From positions 1-64,000 of the forward strand of contig JBELHO010000011.1 in NCBI GenBank assembly GCA_042091375.1: a DNA stretch of 64,000 nucleotides. Reading direction: 5' to 3'. The notes under the pieces are model-generated. The model was not told where the DNA came from. It saw only the letters and a program-made list of their open reading frames with translations, and ran no database searches. Below are positions 62,890-64,000 of the stretch, one piece after another. Position 1 is the first letter of the stretch; each line of letters begins with the position of its first letter. Position numbers and translations under genes: made by a program. This DNA is from JBELHO01 sp042091375. GTDB lineage: Bacteria > Pseudomonadota > Gammaproteobacteria > Enterobacterales > Alteromonadaceae.

Positions 62890-62905
62890 TGGCGCTGCTA
62901 ATTGC

Positions 62906-64000
62906 TTAGTTACTTGGATCTAACGATTGATCAACCACAGTATTTCGACCCTTTGATTTCGCTTGGTAAAGTAACGTATCGGCATCAACAATAAGCGCTG
63001 CTAGATCTTCGGCCTTAGTACAATCTAACACACCAATACTCAAGGTGAGGCCAAGTGATTTGATCATTTGGTTTCCACCAGTGTTTACTGCAACCCTGAT
63101 CCTCTCAGCAAGATCTTTGGCCAATTCCAGCCGATAATTAGGTAACATGATCAGAAATTCGTCACCGCCTAAACGACCAATAAACCCCTGTTCAGGTAAC
63201 AGCTTGTTACACTCAGCAACCACAAACTGCAACGATTGATCGCCTGCTAAATGGCCATAGGTATCATTGATGTGTTTAAAATTATCAATATCAATTAACA
63301 ATAAAGAAATATCACTGGCTGAATTGGCGCAACGGTTAAGTGCTTGATGACTTTTCTCAAACAAGAAACGGCGATTATAAATACCCGTTAAATAATCAAT
63401 TCTAGCGTGATGTTGAAACACTTTACGACTTCTAAATAGGTAATAACTAAATAGCGACAAACCAATAAAGGTAAATATACCTATGCCCAACAACAGGTAG
63501 ACAAAGTCTTTTTCTGTTTGCTGTTTTTGTAACTTTAACTCTTGTATTTCAACGGTTTGTTGCAAAATTTTATTGTCTAATTCAGCAATGTTTTGCGAGT
63601 TGATTTTGGAAGTTGTTTGCGCTGCTGTGCCAGTCAATAAACGACGTTCACTGACTTCATGGTCAATTTGTTGCATCAACTGTTGGTTGGCCGCTAGATG
63701 ATCATTAGCAACGAAATACTTGAATGCATTGACTTCACGCGACATTATCTGATGTTCAGGATATTGATTGGATAAAGCAGATAAATAATATTTAGCTTGA
63801 GCTACATCGCCCAATTGAAAATAATTGGCGATTAATGCTTCATAGACATTTTTGACAAAATAAGTCTCTGAAGTATTGTTTTGTTCAGCTAAGGCTTTGC
63901 TGAAATAATTATTACTTTGCGCTAATTTACCCTGTGCACTGGCTAAAAAACCCGATTTGTACAAAGCGAAAAAAGTAAAATCAGTAAACTGTCGTTGGCT
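62906..64000 (-). CDS. TPR-containing diguanylate cyclase, 5' end cut by the window edge
   Basis: The visible part has helical TPR-like repeats (ALAEQNNTSETYFVKNVYEALIANYFQLGD, in outline). A coiled coil at about 110-145 and one membrane helix (VYLLLGIGIFTFIGLSLFSYYLF) follow, then a GGDEF domain with RLGGDEFLIMLP. The motif is GGDEF, so it should make c-di-GMP. The frame runs open to base 64000 (12 further codons beyond the TTG at 63964), so the true start lies outside. It is a periplasmic-TPR, TM, GGDEF plan. The stop is at 62906. Confidence 0.92.
   Translation of the reverse strand, partial: SQRQFTDFTFFALYKSGFLASAQGKLAQSNNYFSKALAEQNNTSETYFVKNVYEALIANYFQLGDVAQAKYYLSALSNQYPEHQIMSREVNAFKYFVANDHLAANQQLMQQIDHEVSERRLLTGTAAQTTSKINSQNIAELDNKILQQTVEIQELKLQKQQTEKDFVYLLLGIGIFTFIGLSLFSYYLFRSRKVFQHHARIDYLTGIYNRRFLFEKSHQALNRCANSASDISLLLIDIDNFKHINDTYGHLAGDQSLQFVVAECNKLLPEQGFIGRLGGDEFLIMLPNYRLELAKDLAERIRVAVNTGGNQMIKSLGLTLSIGVLDCTKAEDLAALIVDADTLLYQAKSKGRNTVVDQSLDPSN

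Overview
The window reads as a moderately AT-rich chromosomal stretch of a marine gammaproteobacterium of the Alteromonadales, most like Colwellia or Thalassotalea. This rests on gene order and protein resemblance recalled from memory, not on a search. Support comes from the gmk-rpoZ-spoT-(ridA)-trmH-recG and ubiE-ubiJ-ubiB orders, the ilvL-ilvG-ilvM-ilvE-ilvD-ilvA operon with the divergent ilvY/ilvC pair, paired bacterioferritins, a TonB receptor, and large multidomain signalling proteins. Two runs of exactly 100 N (17222-17321 and 46799-46898) are scaffold gaps. No rRNA, tRNA, CRISPR array, prophage or insertion sequence was recognised.

Layout. 1-9.8 kb: small enzymes and hypotheticals, a secreted DPP-IV-type peptidase, Tex divergent from GreB, a MerC-like/ACT gene pair, a periplasmic cyclophilin and a DUF445 membrane protein. 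9.9-11.7 kb: aromatic/aspartate aminotransferase and bacterioferritin-associated ferredoxin (bfd) with a Fur-box-like site. 12.0-20.1 kb: an efflux locus containing a 41-codon membrane mini-gene, a membrane-fusion protein, a MacB/LolD-type ATPase, two FtsX-type permeases, and an NtrC-type regulator with its histidine kinase. It is preceded by a sigma-54-like promoter with two GTGTCC/GGACAC-type palindromes upstream. 20.3-21.2 kb: two complementary bacterioferritin subunits. 21.3-25.8 kb, minus strand: a HAD hydrolase, an aromatic-rich membrane protein and a TonB receptor. 26.0-33.7 kb: a 2239-residue kinase/ATPase/hybrid histidine kinase whose N-terminal kinase domain looks catalytically dead, followed after 4 bases by a receiver-GGDEF protein. 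33.8-43.5 kb: housekeeping (gmk, rpoZ, spoT, ridA, trmH, recG, ubiE, ubiJ, ubiB). 43.6-51.6 kb: a lone receiver, Rep helicase, ubiK, a repeat-rich gap, an SPFH protein, a gluzincin-like exported protein, a lipoprotein alkaline phosphatase and a DUF3995 protein. 51.7-62.8 kb: the isoleucine/valine block, with comM between its two halves. The window ends inside a TPR-TM-GGDEF diguanylate cyclase.

How the genes work together. Branched-chain synthesis is nearly complete here: IlvA makes 2-oxobutanoate, IlvGM condenses, IlvC reduces, IlvD dehydrates and IlvE transaminates. The main operon is headed by a leader peptide with a run of Ile/Val/Leu codons and an attenuator terminator, and ilvC lies across a LysR-type site from ilvY. 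Bfd and the two bacterioferritins supply iron storage and release. UbiE, UbiJ, UbiB and UbiK cover part of late ubiquinone synthesis.

The least ordinary material is (1) the sigma-54-type efflux locus with its mini-gene and palindromes, (2) the pseudokinase-headed giant sensor coupled to a c-di-GMP enzyme, and (3) the division of labour visible in the active-site residues of the two Bfr subunits. None of these is demonstrated to be a new system; they are the best candidates in the window.
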